A DNA stretch of 39,685 nucleotides from Lentinula raphanica (lineage: Eukaryota; Basidiomycota; Agaricomycetes; Agaricales; Omphalotaceae): positions 417,501 to 457,185 of the forward strand of contig JANVFP010000039.1 of NCBI GenBank assembly GCA_027919835.1. Reading direction: 5' to 3'. The first letter of the stretch is position 1; each line of letters starts with the position of its first letter. A program made the position numbers and the translations under genes. The notes under the pieces were generated by a model. It did not search any database. It saw nothing but the letters and a program-made list of their open reading frames with translations, and was not told where the DNA came from. Shown one piece after another: positions 10,707 to 22,700 of the stretch.

Positions 10707-11690
10707 AGTGGTCGGTCTTTACTGGTTTATTTCCCGGCGATGTCACAGCTGGCAAGCTTGTTCAAGCTTTCTGTATCTCGAATGTCAACCACACCTGACT
10801 TGGGCCGTATATTTGGCCGTAGAGGATGCTTTTCATGATGAATGCTCTGAGTTAGATGAGAGGTGAGCTGCCTGACAGTAGATACACATCGAGATTCCTC
10901 TGCCCCGCTCAACTGATCCCTTGACACAGTACTCATAAAAGGACCTGAACTCTCTTGCCCACCTCAGCTGAATTATGTGACCCATCAGCATGTCTATCCG
11001 CACCTACTACTGACATGATAGTCCTCCGGGAGACTTATCTCCTGCTCCATCAGACAGAGTGGCCGCTCTTGGGTGGCAATCCTGGATGTAACATGTTGAG
11101 CGGGGACAACATCGAGAAACAAGCAGCAGAAATTGCTATCCAAGCTGGTTATACAAGACCTACGGATAAGTTCACCATGTCAGCAGCGGACACGATCGAG
11201 AGCACTGACTGTCGACAGTATACTTTCAGCTGAGGCGACATGTTCTGTATTCAAAGGTCATTGGTTACAATCACAGATCGAATCAAAATCCAGGATGATC
11301 GTCAAGCTGCAGGCTTCAAAGGACCAGTGAGTTGACTGTATGACTAACTCATTTTTGCCAGTGTGTACTCACTCCTACTACACAAGCTATATTCCTACAG
11401 CAAGCTGCATGGCTCTGTTCATCGCCGGAAAAGCCCATCTAGACATTGAAGGTATGCCAGGATTGGCCACAGCGATATTCTTATGAGGCTGCTGTTGACA
11501 ATCGATATCGTACATTTGGTAGATCCCATCGAGAACAAATGGATTCGCGTCATCCTCACGTCGGGAGTGCTTATGCATATGCATCAAGGGGCTCACATGT
11601 GGGTGGCCTTTGAGGATCCGGATGGGTACCTTGATGCCTTAGTGTGGACTAATGTATGTTTCTCTTGTTGAATAGAACTGACCTGTACCC
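10707..11690. other. Unidentified coding-like remnants
   Basis: Several plus-strand pieces read like degraded protein: DNIEKQAAEIAIQAGY near 11108 and DPIENKWIRVILTSG near 11521, the latter followed by AHMWVAFEDPDGYLDA. GT..AG borders of intron size occur (for example GTGAGC at 10863 to ACACAG near 10928). The frames do not join and stops intervene. The WIRV...G...H...F..D..Y pattern faintly recalls cupin enzymes such as acireductone dioxygenase, but the metal-binding His/Glu motif is not visible, so I do not assign it. Confidence 0.3.
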
Positions 11691-12010
11691 TGATGAGCCT
11701 CAGCAAAATAGCACAAATATTATAAACCCATTATAATTCCTGTTATTCGCTATAATCCCTGTCATTGTAGCAGGACTTTATTTCTCAAAGGTCCCTCTTA
11801 TAACTGTGTTATTACTGCATTATAATGCAGCTGCTATCTGCTATAGCAGAGCTGTCATCTGCTATAATTGACTGTCATGATCACAGTAGATTATTACATT
11901 TCACTACATTATAACAGTTTTCAGGTATATAATGACGGATTATAGACATTATTGCCAGTAGTAGCAGAAATACCAGGCAATTCTAGCAGGTAATAATCGT
12001 TCCTTGCACC
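11691..12010. repeat. AT-rich block of short palindromes
   Basis: About 320 bp dominated by TATAA/TTATA words and short inverted repeats, such as TGCATTATAATGCA near 11816 and CTGCTATAGCAG near 11838, with GTCAT(C/T)TGCTATAA variants. Similar TTATAAC/GTTATA-rich DNA recurs just before the DUF262 gene (about 14160-14270) and after the Plavaka relic (about 24390-24440). It is probably transposon-end or spacer DNA; no coding signal. Confidence 0.45.
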
Positions 12011-14300
12011 CATTTGAATGCATGACATCAAATTATGCATTAATGCAGGTCAGGTACATACAAACTACAGTGAAAATAGGATCGGTAGAAAAGCATGAAG
12101 GATGCACACACAGAGAGAGAAAGATACAATCACCTCCTTCCCCCCTTGATCTTTCCAAACGCCGATTTCTTTCAACTCTCAAAAAACAGTCACGGCCTCA
12201 GTCCTCCCAAACCCGCACACGATGTCGTCGCCTTGGAAAGACCTGCGCCCGAGAAATTCGACCCGTTCTTTGTTGCTGGAGATGCCTTCACCCGAGAAGA
12301 GGCACAATCGATGAGCTTTTCGAAGTGACGACAAGTTGTTACTCACCTTGGATTGTGCGATATCCACGTAACTGAGAGCGTCTCGGTGTACTGTAATTCT
12401 GAGCTGATACTCCCATCTCCGAGTCCTCCGTTGACGTTCGGCGGTCTCCGTCTCAGATATAGCCTGATATAGCCTGATTGGCAGATTTGGTGTACGGCGC
12501 AGCGTATAATGCGAATGTTACACAGGTGACGACCCGTTTGTTGTAATCCTAGAGGAACAGATGATTTGTCTCTTAAGATCGAGGGGAAGAAAGCATAGGA
12601 TGAGATCACCTTCAGGAGCTTTGGACTGGTCAACACTCCTTTAAACACGTATCCAAGAAATCCAAATAATGTCTCAGTAGCTCATCTACCATCCTCACCT
12701 TATCCTACTTGACCTCTAACGCCCTCCAATTGAGTTCGAAACCCTCAAAAGCGGCGAAAGAAAGAATCTATTGGATGAACGAAAGCATTCAGGCATGGAG
12801 AAGCAAGACTTGAAGACGCCATTTCTTGAATTTGGTTTTGGATGACGAAGAAGGTTTGAACGCACCGGATCCTGTCCTACATACAAAGACCGCAGTCTTC
12901 AACAAGGATATTTCACCTTCGATTTCTAATGGAGAAGTGTGCATTGAGAGAAGGAGCGGGACTGTACTCATCGAGCATGTATCCAAATAGAGAAAATCCC
13001 TCCACATACATACTCATCTTCCTGACGAAGGCAAATGGACTCTGTGAGCAAGGATCAAGATTCAAATGGATCATATGTAACTCCTACCAAGTCGACTACA
13101 TTGCTGCGGCTGTTGAGAGGCTCATCCCAGCCATAAATTTGCCCACTGTCGACTGCGAATGCACGTCAGTCCTGTTGAGATAGCATGGTATAAGTAGATA
13201 GCAAGTTGAGTGAACCGTTCCAGTGAGTGCAAAATTGGATGTCATTCTTGAAACAAATATACGCACCTGAAGTCCCAAAGACTCCCAATTGTCGATGAGA
13301 AGCAATGTCGTAGCTAAATGAATTCTCCCGCCAAAAAGACCATGAGCCGTGAGCCTACAGTGAGTATATCATATAGTTGAAAGACTGAGGGAACGCACAT
13401 GGATATCTCGTCGCTGTGACGTTTACGAATGGTGTATGAGATGATCATGATCAAGGATGCAAAACTGAATGGCGGTGGCGGATATAGTTGTGGAGAGTAT
13501 GAAAAACATTGCTGAGATGGTGGTAGTCGAGGACAAAAAGGAAGAATGGGGGTGATAGCCTCCAGGGTTTGTTCTTATACCACGGATAAAGGACGACGTA
13601 TATGTCTGAAATCGTTGACGTATTCAACGAACGCGTCGAATGGCTAGCGAGGCTAGTTGACGTTGCAATTTGGCGCTTACACGTGCCTTTCCGCGGAATC
13701 CCGGAACGTTACACTGTACAGTCTGAGTATCTATTACGCGTATCCTCTACATATTTATCTCCCTCAACTATACCTCACTATGTATACCTATCAACTCGTC
13801 CACCCCGTCCACCCCATCCTCCCCATCCTCCCCCGCCTCCACACCCCAATCACACCGGACCCAAACCCCAAAATAACCCGAGGACTCACTTCGGATGCAA
13901 ATAGTAGGGACACGGTTGCACACATTGGAATTTGGGGGTGTATCTCCTTTGCAAATATAGTGAACAGTGACTTCGACCGGTGGTTTTCAATATGTTGAAG
14001 AAGATTGGTGTCGAGGATAGATCAAACAAAGAGAATGAGAACGAGACAGCGAAAACAGTTACGAACTTATAATGGTGTGTATCAGTGTAAAACTCCGGTG
14101 CTACTTATCTGCAATAATTGATCTCAATATTGCTTACAACCCATACTTATGCATTTCAGCATATTATAACGGAGTGATAACACGAATACTATCTTTGCTC
14201 ATTGTGGCTGCTGGCATGTTATAATGTCTACCACACGTTATATTATTACTGTTATATCATTTGTGCACTTTTGCTGATATGATGATTCCAGCAAACTTTG
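12011..14300. other. Long region without a supported gene
   Basis: Open frames at 12095-12328 (+; contains PAPEKFDPFFVAGDAF), around 12740-12960 (+; LVLDDEEGLNAPDPV, NGEVCIERRSGTVLI) and 13096-13305 (-) may be gene debris, but no family was recognised and stops or frame changes separate them. A cytosine-rich simple sequence built on CCACCCC/TCCTCCCC lies at about 13798-13858. AT-rich DNA at 14150-14280 precedes the DUF262 promoter. Confidence 0.4.
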
Positions 14301-14321
14301 TCACACGCCACATGGTGTGCT

Positions 14322-14328
14322 TATAAAT
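14322..14328 (+). promoter_or_regulatory. Likely TATA box of the DUF262 gene
   Basis: TATAAAT stands 107 bp before the ATG at 14436, in a short stretch (CTTATAAATCCCGG) followed by pyrimidine-rich CTTCAACT/CACTCTCACC words of the kind seen near fungal transcription starts. It is the only good TATA match in the 150 bp before the gene. Confidence 0.45.
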
Positions 14329-14435
14329 CCCGGTCACAGTCACTCGTCAACTTAGTCTTCAAGCTTCCACGTTTCAACTTCAACACTCTCACCCAACTCT
14401 CAACGTGTATATAGATCAGCGCGCAAGTATATGAG

Positions 14436-16557
14436 ATGACTGGCTCAGATTCTGAATCGGAGATCGAAATGATTGGGCCTATATTGGAACGCTCTTCGAG
14501 GAAAATAGATACAGCCGCTTTCGAAATGCCCAATGCACTCAAACGGCCTCGAGAGGCTACTTACTCAGTCCGTAGCTTGTACGGTAAGGTTGTAGTATTG
14601 TCTTATTATCTTGTATTGATAATGGTTCTACTTAGATGACATGAAAAGAGGCGTGATCGATATCGACCCTGAATATCAAAGAGGTACTGTACTTTCAAGG
14701 TTTCTATAATCTCAGTCTGCGAATTCTGATCTCCCAGTCCATAGATGTGACGTGGAAGAGGGACAAGCAAATGATGCTCATTGACAGCATTTTCACTAAT
14801 CATTATATTCCGTCTCTCATCTTTTGTGAGATCGTGGAATGTGTTTTAGATGATGTTCAGAAGCTCATCTACCGGTTTCTTAGCTGTATCGTATGACGGA
14901 AAAAGAAATGAAAGACAAAAGACATGCCTCGATGGCAAACAACGTTTGACAAGTATCAGATTGTGAGTGACATACAGAAGTATATGTATCATATATCATA
15001 CTGAAAATGTATAAAAAACCTGTTCCTACCCAGATTTATGGATGGGGAAGTAAGTTGCAATATCATATCCAGAGCTCCAGATGTATTGATCAGTCTTATC
15101 ACAGATTCCGTGTATGTACTTGTTGCATTGTCCGCTTCGTGGCGCTGACTTCACTCAATCTCCTGGTTTTCAAGTCAAGCATCCGTAAGTTCAGTACACA
15201 GCTAGACATCTTCAATCCTGTTGCTAATGACTCGGAGGTTACAGCGATACATCCAAACTTTGGTGGTTTTCGGTTGCTCAGGAATCTTCGAAACTTAAGA
15301 ATATACTTCCTGACGATGTCCGGACAAGCTTTGTCAATCGCCAGGTCAAATGCACGGAATTTGACGAACTAGACGATGATGAAGAGAGAGAAATCTTCCA
15401 AGTATGCCTTATTTTCTCCATGCCCATTGTTTGCTTCAATAACAACACAGCGAGTACAACTTGGCGTTGCGCTATCCGCGGCCGAGAAGCTCAAAGTATC
15501 CAACACTTGCCGATCAAAATTTGTCAATGAGTTGAAAGATTTGTTCGTGACAAAGGAAACCCTTGCTGCTCCTTCATTGCGTTGGGAACGTTCTCGGGGC
15601 GCAGACTTCCGATGCGTCGCGCAGTCTGCGTACATCATGTATAAGTGGGAAATTGATGGACCATGCTCTGTGAAAAGTGTGGGCACCTCGAACCAACTCA
15701 AACGCTGGTTGGAATCCGACGCTACTCCCATCACTCCTGCATTTTCAAACGTTGTCAAACGAACATTTTCTAAGATGGTTGGTCTCACAGCCGATCATCC
15801 TGAACCTTTTTCACTTTACTCCAAGGTATGTATGCGTGATTGATTGGCCAGAATGATTTGAAATGGATTGAACCTCTTGCTTTAGGTGTCTCCCGTGGAG
15901 TTCATCGGTGTCCTAACTCTAATCTACGTCCATGGCGTAATTCCCTCCGCTGGCAAGCAACTCACTTCCGCTGAACTTTCTGCTGCAATCACCCAAATGC
16001 GTCAAGTTCTTCGACGTGAGCATCATGATATCCGTCTGAATGATCGAGTTGGCAAAACCATTATTGATTTCATCAAGTCCTACAAAAAGCCCGTCTTGGA
16101 AGTTGCTTCTGTCGCCAGGAAACCAAGTCTTTCATCGCCTTCGAACTCTCGTTCCCGTATGGACTATCACAGTAAACGTACACTCAGTTCGGACACGGCT
16201 AGGGAGCATAAGCGCGTGAAATTCGACCAGAGGCCGTCCACACTTTCTTCTACACCACCACCGTCTACTTCGTCTACGTTGGTGAATAGATCCAGCCCCC
16301 TGAAAGTATCTACGGGACCATCTGCTTCTACTTCTTTATACACATCATTGGTAGGAACTTCGCAGAAACAGCAGCAGCACACTAGGCCTTTGAACAGACC
16401 GCCAGGGACGTTCGTCCCGTCGAGCTATGCATCTCAGGTTCAATGCTTACGCCCGGGTCCAAAATCCAAAGTACCAGAAGGCTCGTCATCTTTGCAGAAT
16501 GTGCTGCGCCCACGCCCAGGTCCAAAGTCCAAAACAGGTTTTTATCATTCACAGTGA
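14436..16557 (+). CDS. Standalone DUF262-domain protein (530 aa, ten exons)
   Basis: Ten exons splice in frame: 14436-14583, 14636-14683, 14745-14825, 14884-14962, 15034-15049, 15105-15111, 15175-15184, 15245-15401, 15451-15825, 15886-16557 (1593 nt, TGA stop). After an acidic start (MTGSDSESEIEMIGP), residues about 45-130 hold the DUF262 core: SLYDDMKRGVIDIDPEYQR, DKQMMLIDSIF, YIPSLIF, then CLDGKQRLTSIRLFMDG. The IDPEYQR and DGKQR motifs are the conserved ParB/Srx-like signatures of the family that includes the nuclease subunit domain of bacterial GmrSD type IV restriction enzymes. Middle part: FDELDDDEEREIFQRVQLGV and LKVSNTCRSKFV. The C-terminal ~190 residues are Ser/Pro/Lys-rich, low in structure and basic (KRVKF, RPGPKSK repeated), suggesting nuclear location. 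No HNH domain of the GmrD kind is present. All key motif residues are intact. Fungal role unknown; DNA-directed NTP-dependent or nuclease activity is inference only. The 7- and 10-nt exons are inferred from the conserved junction DGEIPFKHPDTSK. Confidence 0.82.
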
Positions 16558-17364
16558 TCAGGAGAACAGGGCGATGAACCTACCATGACCGTGGTCCCTG
16601 CTTTCACCGTTATGGACTTCTCACGCAAAGAAGCTCTGGACAAGCACGTTGTATCTATTCAATATCCATTTAATCTGTGTTTGCCTACTTAGTTTCTTGT
16701 ATGGACTCTTATCCTCTCTGCGCTCGATCCTCTCAAGTTCTATTATGATCTTAGGATGCTGAGCTATCGTGCCAGTGTCAGTATTGCGATTTGAATGTAT
16801 CATGCACACGCCTCAGTTACCAGTAGTACGATTTGAGAATCAGATTGTCCGCAGGTTCAGTCACTGATCAGTAAAATGGCGGAAACCTTACGACGGTGTG
16901 TAATGGGTGTGTAACACGTTATGGGGGATATGGTTGTTGTGATGAGGATAGGACCTTATAACCTTGCTATAGCATTGAATAACGCCATGTACCCCACCAC
17001 CAGTTTCATAATACTAATTACAGCCAGTTCATGGTCTCAGTAGGATGTCCTGGATGTCTTGTATCTCATCATAGTTGAACTATGATGTGTACTGCATATG
17101 ATTGGTATGTTCTCGCCAAGATACTATGGTCTAAGTAAGAGAATAGCACAGTACTATGGTGCCATCCAATGTCATGTACAAAGGTCATTTCTCAAGCCAG
17201 TAGCTCAGTTAATACGATCCGATTCCATATACATTTTATGATCTTATATATGCAGAAATCAACAAATTGTTGTTCATTGCGAGCCAAGAATACATGTTTT
17301 TGCTACTGAAAATGTCACAAGCGATGATGAAGGAATACGAAACGGCGTCGGACAATGCACGCAT
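16558..17364. other. Intergenic DNA, nothing recognised
   Basis: No gene, RNA or bounded repeat seen. The spacer separates the ends of two convergent genes (DUF262 on plus, DUF6698-like relic on minus). It is AT-rich with scattered ATAC/GTAT words. Confidence 0.4.
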
Positions 17365-19246
17365 TCAAGACTGGGTTCCGAGGGTCTTTACGACTGCCTG
17401 TCGGCGAGACATCATCTTTGTTCCGCGGCTGTTTGAAGCAGAGCCCGTTCCAGTGAAGATACGGCTAATCCAATCGTTAGTGAAGACCATGAGCAAGAGA
17501 ACGAGAACAGATGATACGCACTCAGTCCACCACTTAAGCAGTTCTTTTGCCTGCTTCGCCGCCTCGTCATCAATCGGGTCCTCAAAAAAATCGACGATGA
17601 AGTTCCAAAGGTCTTGATAATTGTAGCCGTCATAGGAGTGAACCCAGCGTGAAGCATCTGTAAGTGCAAGGTGAAGCTATGGAGGAGTTATGAGTTTGTG
17701 ATCTTCTGAGAACTCCTGATAACACTCACATGTACGGCCGCATAGGCGATGGATCTGCCAGTGACTTCAGATAGATGAATGATATTGGCAACATGGGCAC
17801 GATGGCTGTTCGAAGCCTGCTTCTTCTTCGCAGATGGAAGATTTTCAACGCCCTCGGACTGTTCGTTTGCTGACGAAGGCGACGTATAGATGGTGCGATA
17901 GACCTAAATGACATGAATTTGAAACCAATTCAAATCAGGCGATATGCGACGTACCTGCAACAATAGATGACTTTGGAGGTAACCTTCGTCGGGCTTCAGG
18001 ATTGAATTTTTCGTCTTTTTAGAAGCAGCGAGAATGAGCGGAGCCAGCAAAATCATAGTCGGGATCCAGGCGCTTGACAGCTGCGCGGATACTGGAAAAA
18101 GTAGTAAATTTCATGGTGAATTCACAAAGACAAGTAACCTACATGTCGTTGTTCCAATCAATCTCACCTGGGCAAAGAAGACTTCCGGTCATATCGTTCT
18201 GGAGTCCGCGACCAGTACGAGAAGATTCATCGAATTCTGGGAGGAGCGCAAGTGGTATGACTGGAAGAGAGAATTAGATTTGTTCCCACACGGTCACCTT
18301 CAATAAACGTTCTCACGTTCTGTCGTCAAGCCTTCTTTCACTCGACGACTGGCCTCCTCAAAATCCTTCATCCTTTGCTCGTTCATCTTCCGAACATGAC
18401 GATTCAGCTCTTTACCAACAATCTTGGTAGCAGACTGCGTGTCGTGTGTCTTCGCGCTTTCGGCACCTTTCTCAAGCTCCAGCATTTGTGTCAGTCCATG
18501 CCGATGAAACTAACGAGTTTGGGTTCTTACCTCAGAGAGCATTGCTCGTCCACCCTCTTTTCCTGCTTTCTTGACGAAATCCTTGACGACATGTTCCATC
18601 TCCTCCACGGCAGTATGGCCGCGCTCCGACTTAATGTATGCCCATAGTGAGTAATTTGTTCATCGACTACAGGTATGACAATACTCACTGGCGCTTTTCA
18701 GCTTGCTCTTCCTCCGAAGGTTCTGGTGCAAGCTCATCAAGGCTGCTGTCGTCTTCGTATTTCGCGCGATACGCGTCCCATTGAACTTGGATATTGTTGA
18801 GATCATCAGATACGGTGACCCGACGAGGTATGGCACGTCCCATTTGAAGGAAGGTAGATTCGGAGTTCTTTGCCCTAGGTATGTAGTCAATACAGACACT
18901 TATCACTGGCAACGATGGTCAAGCTCACGCTCGTTTCCTTTTTCTCCCATCTTCATCAGGTTTCTTTGCATTCGTCAGTGCATGGAGTTGTCGTGGAAGA
19001 TCATTGAGCTCGGCATCACGAGCCTCTACGGAAGGACTTCGGCGATGCGCGTTGGAATGACCAGGGGAGCAGTTTGTACCGCGTCCTCTAGGTTGAACAG
19101 GCGAAGCGGAACGCGATTGCCCTCGTGGAGGCGAGGAACGCGTACCACGACTAGAGCGGTGGTGCTGCCCATGGAAACAGCAACAGACAAAGCAGTTACT
19201 GCAATGGTCATCGGGAACGATTTGCATTACAACTCACACTTGGCAT
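17365..19246 (-). pseudogene. DUF6698-like protein gene, second subfamily, broken
   Basis: Read on the minus strand, a first exon MPS (ATG 19246) can splice to a Ser/Arg-rich exon (HHRSSRGTRSSPPRGQ .. DEDGRKRKRA). GT..AG steps then give FLQMGRAIPRRVTVSDDL, AYRAKYEDDSSLDELAPEPS, HTAVEEMEHVVKDFVKKAGK, LELEKGAESAKTHDTQSA, SSRTGRGLQNDMTGSLLCPG, AVKRLDPDYDFAGSAHSRCF, SHLLLQVYRTIYTSPSSA, EVTGRSIAYAAVHLHLALTD, ASRWVHSYDGYNYQDLWNFI and DFFEDPIDDEAAKQAKELLK followed by WWTE. This is the block order of the same family as the 8515 and 25547 copies (RG..LLCP, YTSPSSA, IAYAAVH, WNFIVDFFE), though not close in sequence. Breaks: a stop (TAA) after SAHSRCF near 17997, a frame slip soon after (near 17970), and frames that do not meet between the exons ending near 18688 and starting near 18630. 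The last two exons look well preserved, so decay is recent. Confidence 0.65.
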
Positions 19247-19729
19247 TATCACTGGGGCTTTCTAAGACTCGAAGGAGGGTTCAGAGCAGATGGGGGTTGA
19301 GGGAAAAGAAAGGTTCGTCTCATATCAGTTCTCATATACACGCCGGGCCTCAATTTCTAATCATTCAATAGAGGTTTGGTCTAGCAGGTGATCGCGTACC
19401 TCCAGAATTGCCAATGTTTTTATCTCCTACGATAAGATTTGCTCCCAATCGAATCAACTCCTATTATCCTAATCGAGTCCGAACGACTTCTGCTCAGTAC
19501 TATGAACTCGGCTTTGAGGCCCTGGTTCTGTCTCTTCATCCTCATAGTTTTTTGCTTGCTGATACTTTGAACGAAGATACACTCTTAGTCACAAACCGCC
19601 TGAATTGACGGAGTCCGAAGATTCTTGGCACCTCCGACAATTATCAAAGTTCAATAAAACAAGGCCGTACCTTCAAGGATTTCACAAAATCTATATCGCT
19701 CGAACACTCGACTTGCCCTTTAACCCCAA
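19247..19729. other. Spacer between DUF6698-like relic and Plavaka relic
   Basis: An open frame at 19408-19608 (+; RFAPNRINSYYPNR) shows no family. The minus-strand gene starts at 19246 and the transposase frame is open from about 19609, so the two may once have shared a divergent promoter here. No terminal repeat of the transposon was found. Confidence 0.35.
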
Positions 19730-22700
19730 ATACGCCTTACAACTGCGTACCCACTTGCTCTGCTGGACCTTGGTCTAATAAACGTGCAGCGACTTTACAC
19801 AGGAACTCTTGCCCGAAGTGGAATGACTATTACGCATCGAAACGGAAACTTGACAGCGACATAGAGAAGTCTTCGGACAGTGATTCAGATACCCCAAGTG
19901 TACGTCGCCGCATTGACATCGCCGCTCGCAAGGAGAAGAAAAAAGCTCGTCTCCAAGCTACAAATGCAGGAAGTAATTCTAAGTCATTCACTACCTCGAA
20001 TGTAATATTGATTTTTCATTCCAAGACCCTCGGAGCTAGTTTCATTGACATACTTCTTGTAGACGTCTCCTCAAGCCGGTCCTAGCAACACTCATCAAGA
20101 CCCAGCTTGGACTACCGAAGGTCTTGGTGGATCCTCGGATATTAATATCGATGAAGACCTCAATCTCGTAGGATTGGACATAGTGCGTTCGACTCATTTC
20201 TGACCCAGTGAACCAACTTAACTAACCCACACATCTCAGACCTCAATTGCTCCTATCATCTCTGGTGAAGGTAGTGGACTCAGACTCGGAGGTTCTCTTG
20301 CCAGTGCAGCCTCAGGTCCATCTGCAGCACCCGACCCAGCTGTTCAAGCCTCTCCACCTGCCATCCCCGAAGATATCAATGTGCCAGAGACAGTTACAGG
20401 CTCTGGCAGGCCGCAACGAAACCGACGACTTCCTGCTCGTTACCGGGATTTCCTTCCTGAAGGCACTTCTGCAATCGTTGCACCTTCGGATGATGAAGAC
20501 GAGTCTTCCGAGCCTGAAGTTCGACTTCCAACGATGCGACGAATCACTCTTACGCTTCGAGAACGGCTTAAGACGTGCATAAACTCATTCCAGCTATGGC
20601 GGGAATATCCTCACAAACCGTCGTATGATCCCGATGGTGAGGTTGGCATCGAAGACCTCTCCAATCTTCCTACCCAGCGCATTCCTGATGACGATGACAG
20701 CTCGAGCGAAACAGAGTCTGCTTCACCTCTCAATCCAACACAAACTCTTCTGACTGCATGGCAAAACAATGGTAATGCGACAAAATCTCACGGTGAAATG
20801 AATGAACTCGCACATCTCATCCAACGGCCTGACTTCCAAGTCTCTGAACTCCAAGGGTACAATGCTCAGGCTGCAAACAAACGCAAAGCTTACAAAGGCC
20901 GATGAAGATTGGGATTACAATAAGCTGAAGGATTCATTCAAAGAGACCTCCATTGACATTGAGGTTCCGTCCGGTGACAAAAATATCCCGCCGAAAACGT
21001 TCTCCATCCCGGGCCTTCTCTGTCAGTGATACGCGCGGCCTTCACAGGCACTCTCGCAAAACATTTCCACTACACACCTTTCCGACTCTTCCAAAAACTC
21101 CCATCATCGAATGCCAGCTCGGAAGATGAACTGGAGTTTCAACGAGTTTTTACTGATCTCTATAACTCGGATGCATTCCTCCGCGAGCACGACCGTGTCC
21201 AACGAGCACCAACCGATGATCCTGAATGTAAGGCTGAAAAAGTGGTTGCTGCGTTGATGTGCTGGTCAGACGCCACACAGCTAGCCAATTTCGGAACAGC
21301 AAAACTATGGCCTGTCTACATGCTTTTTGGTAATCTCTCGAAGTACATCCGATCGTCACCAAATTCTGGTGCTGTGAATCAACTCGCATATATACCTGTC
21401 ATTCCAGACTCTATCAAACACGACATCACGACTTTTCATGCAAAACGGAAGGCGGACGTTCTTACGCACTGTAATCGTGAGCTCTATCATGCTGTCTGGC
21501 GACACCTACTGGACGATGAATTTGTTCATGCCTATCATTATGGAGTTGTTATCGAATGTAATGATGGAATCAAACGTAGGATCTACCCTCGCTTCTTCAC
21601 CTACTCTGCAGACTATCCAGAAAAGTAAGTACCAACTTCCAGTCTGGTTTGTACATGCTAACATATAATCTCAGGGTATTGCTTGCCACCATTCGAGACC
21701 TCGGGAATTGTCCGTGTCCTCGATGCCTTTGCCCAAAAGCTTCATTAAAACAGATGGGGACTCGGCGAGATCTGGCAATTCGCAAGAACACAGCCCGTAC
21801 CTTTTTGATTGGCAGGGTGAAGAAAGCTCGCGATTACATATATCGTAAAGGTTATGGTATTCGAAGCGCGCGTGTTGAAGAATTGCTGAAAGCTACCTCA
21901 TCGGTCCCAACAATGGTGTGTATGAAACCTCTTTACGGTGTATAATTTGACTCAAATAATGTTTAGAATGCCTTCGTTGACAGACTTGGGAGTGATTTCA
22001 ACCCATCGCACATGCTCGCACCAGATTTCATGCATGAGTTTGAACTCGGAGTCTTCAAATCTCTTTTTGCGCACCTCATCCGTGTGCTGCATGCTAAAGA
22101 TTCAAGTCTAGTCTGAGTCAGTGAACTAGATCATCGGTAAGTGATTTATGTGCTCCAAAGATTGTTTGTGATTTACCCAATGTCTTCAAGGTTCCGCCAA
22201 GTCCCCACTTTTGGTTTTGACACTATACGTCTCTTCGCAAATAATGCCTCAGAAATGAAGCGGCTTGCTGCCCGAGACTTCGAGGATCTTCTACAGGCAA
22301 GTAGCTATATCTGACACAAAGAGTTGGCAAAACTGATCTGTCAGGATCAGTGTTCAATCCCTGTATTTGATGGCTTGCTTAAAAACAGTGCCGACAATGA
22401 GATCTTGATTAACCTTCTCTACCGGACGGCTGAATGGCATGCTCTTGCAAAGTTGCGGTTGCATACTGACCGCACTTTGGATTACCTCGAGACGCGCACT
22501 CAAGAATTTGGGAAACTGATGCGAGAATTCCGTGACGTATCTAAGAAATTCAAGACAAAGGAAACTGATCGAGAAAGGGGCGCCCGCTACCGTCGTACTG
22601 CAGAGCAAGCTAAGAAGACAAATGCCTCTACCTCTACCTCTGCCATTGGCTCAGGATCTGCTCGCCCAAAAACTCTCAACTTGAATACCTACAAGTGGCA

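Noticed and set aside
11483..11671. Possible acireductone dioxygenase (cupin) fragment
   Set aside because: The WIRV..G..H..F pattern is suggestive, but the metal-binding motif and the rest of the enzyme are not visible.
12720..12760. tRNA-like B-box (GAGTTCGAAACCCTC)
   Set aside because: No A-box at the right distance and no cloverleaf can be formed.
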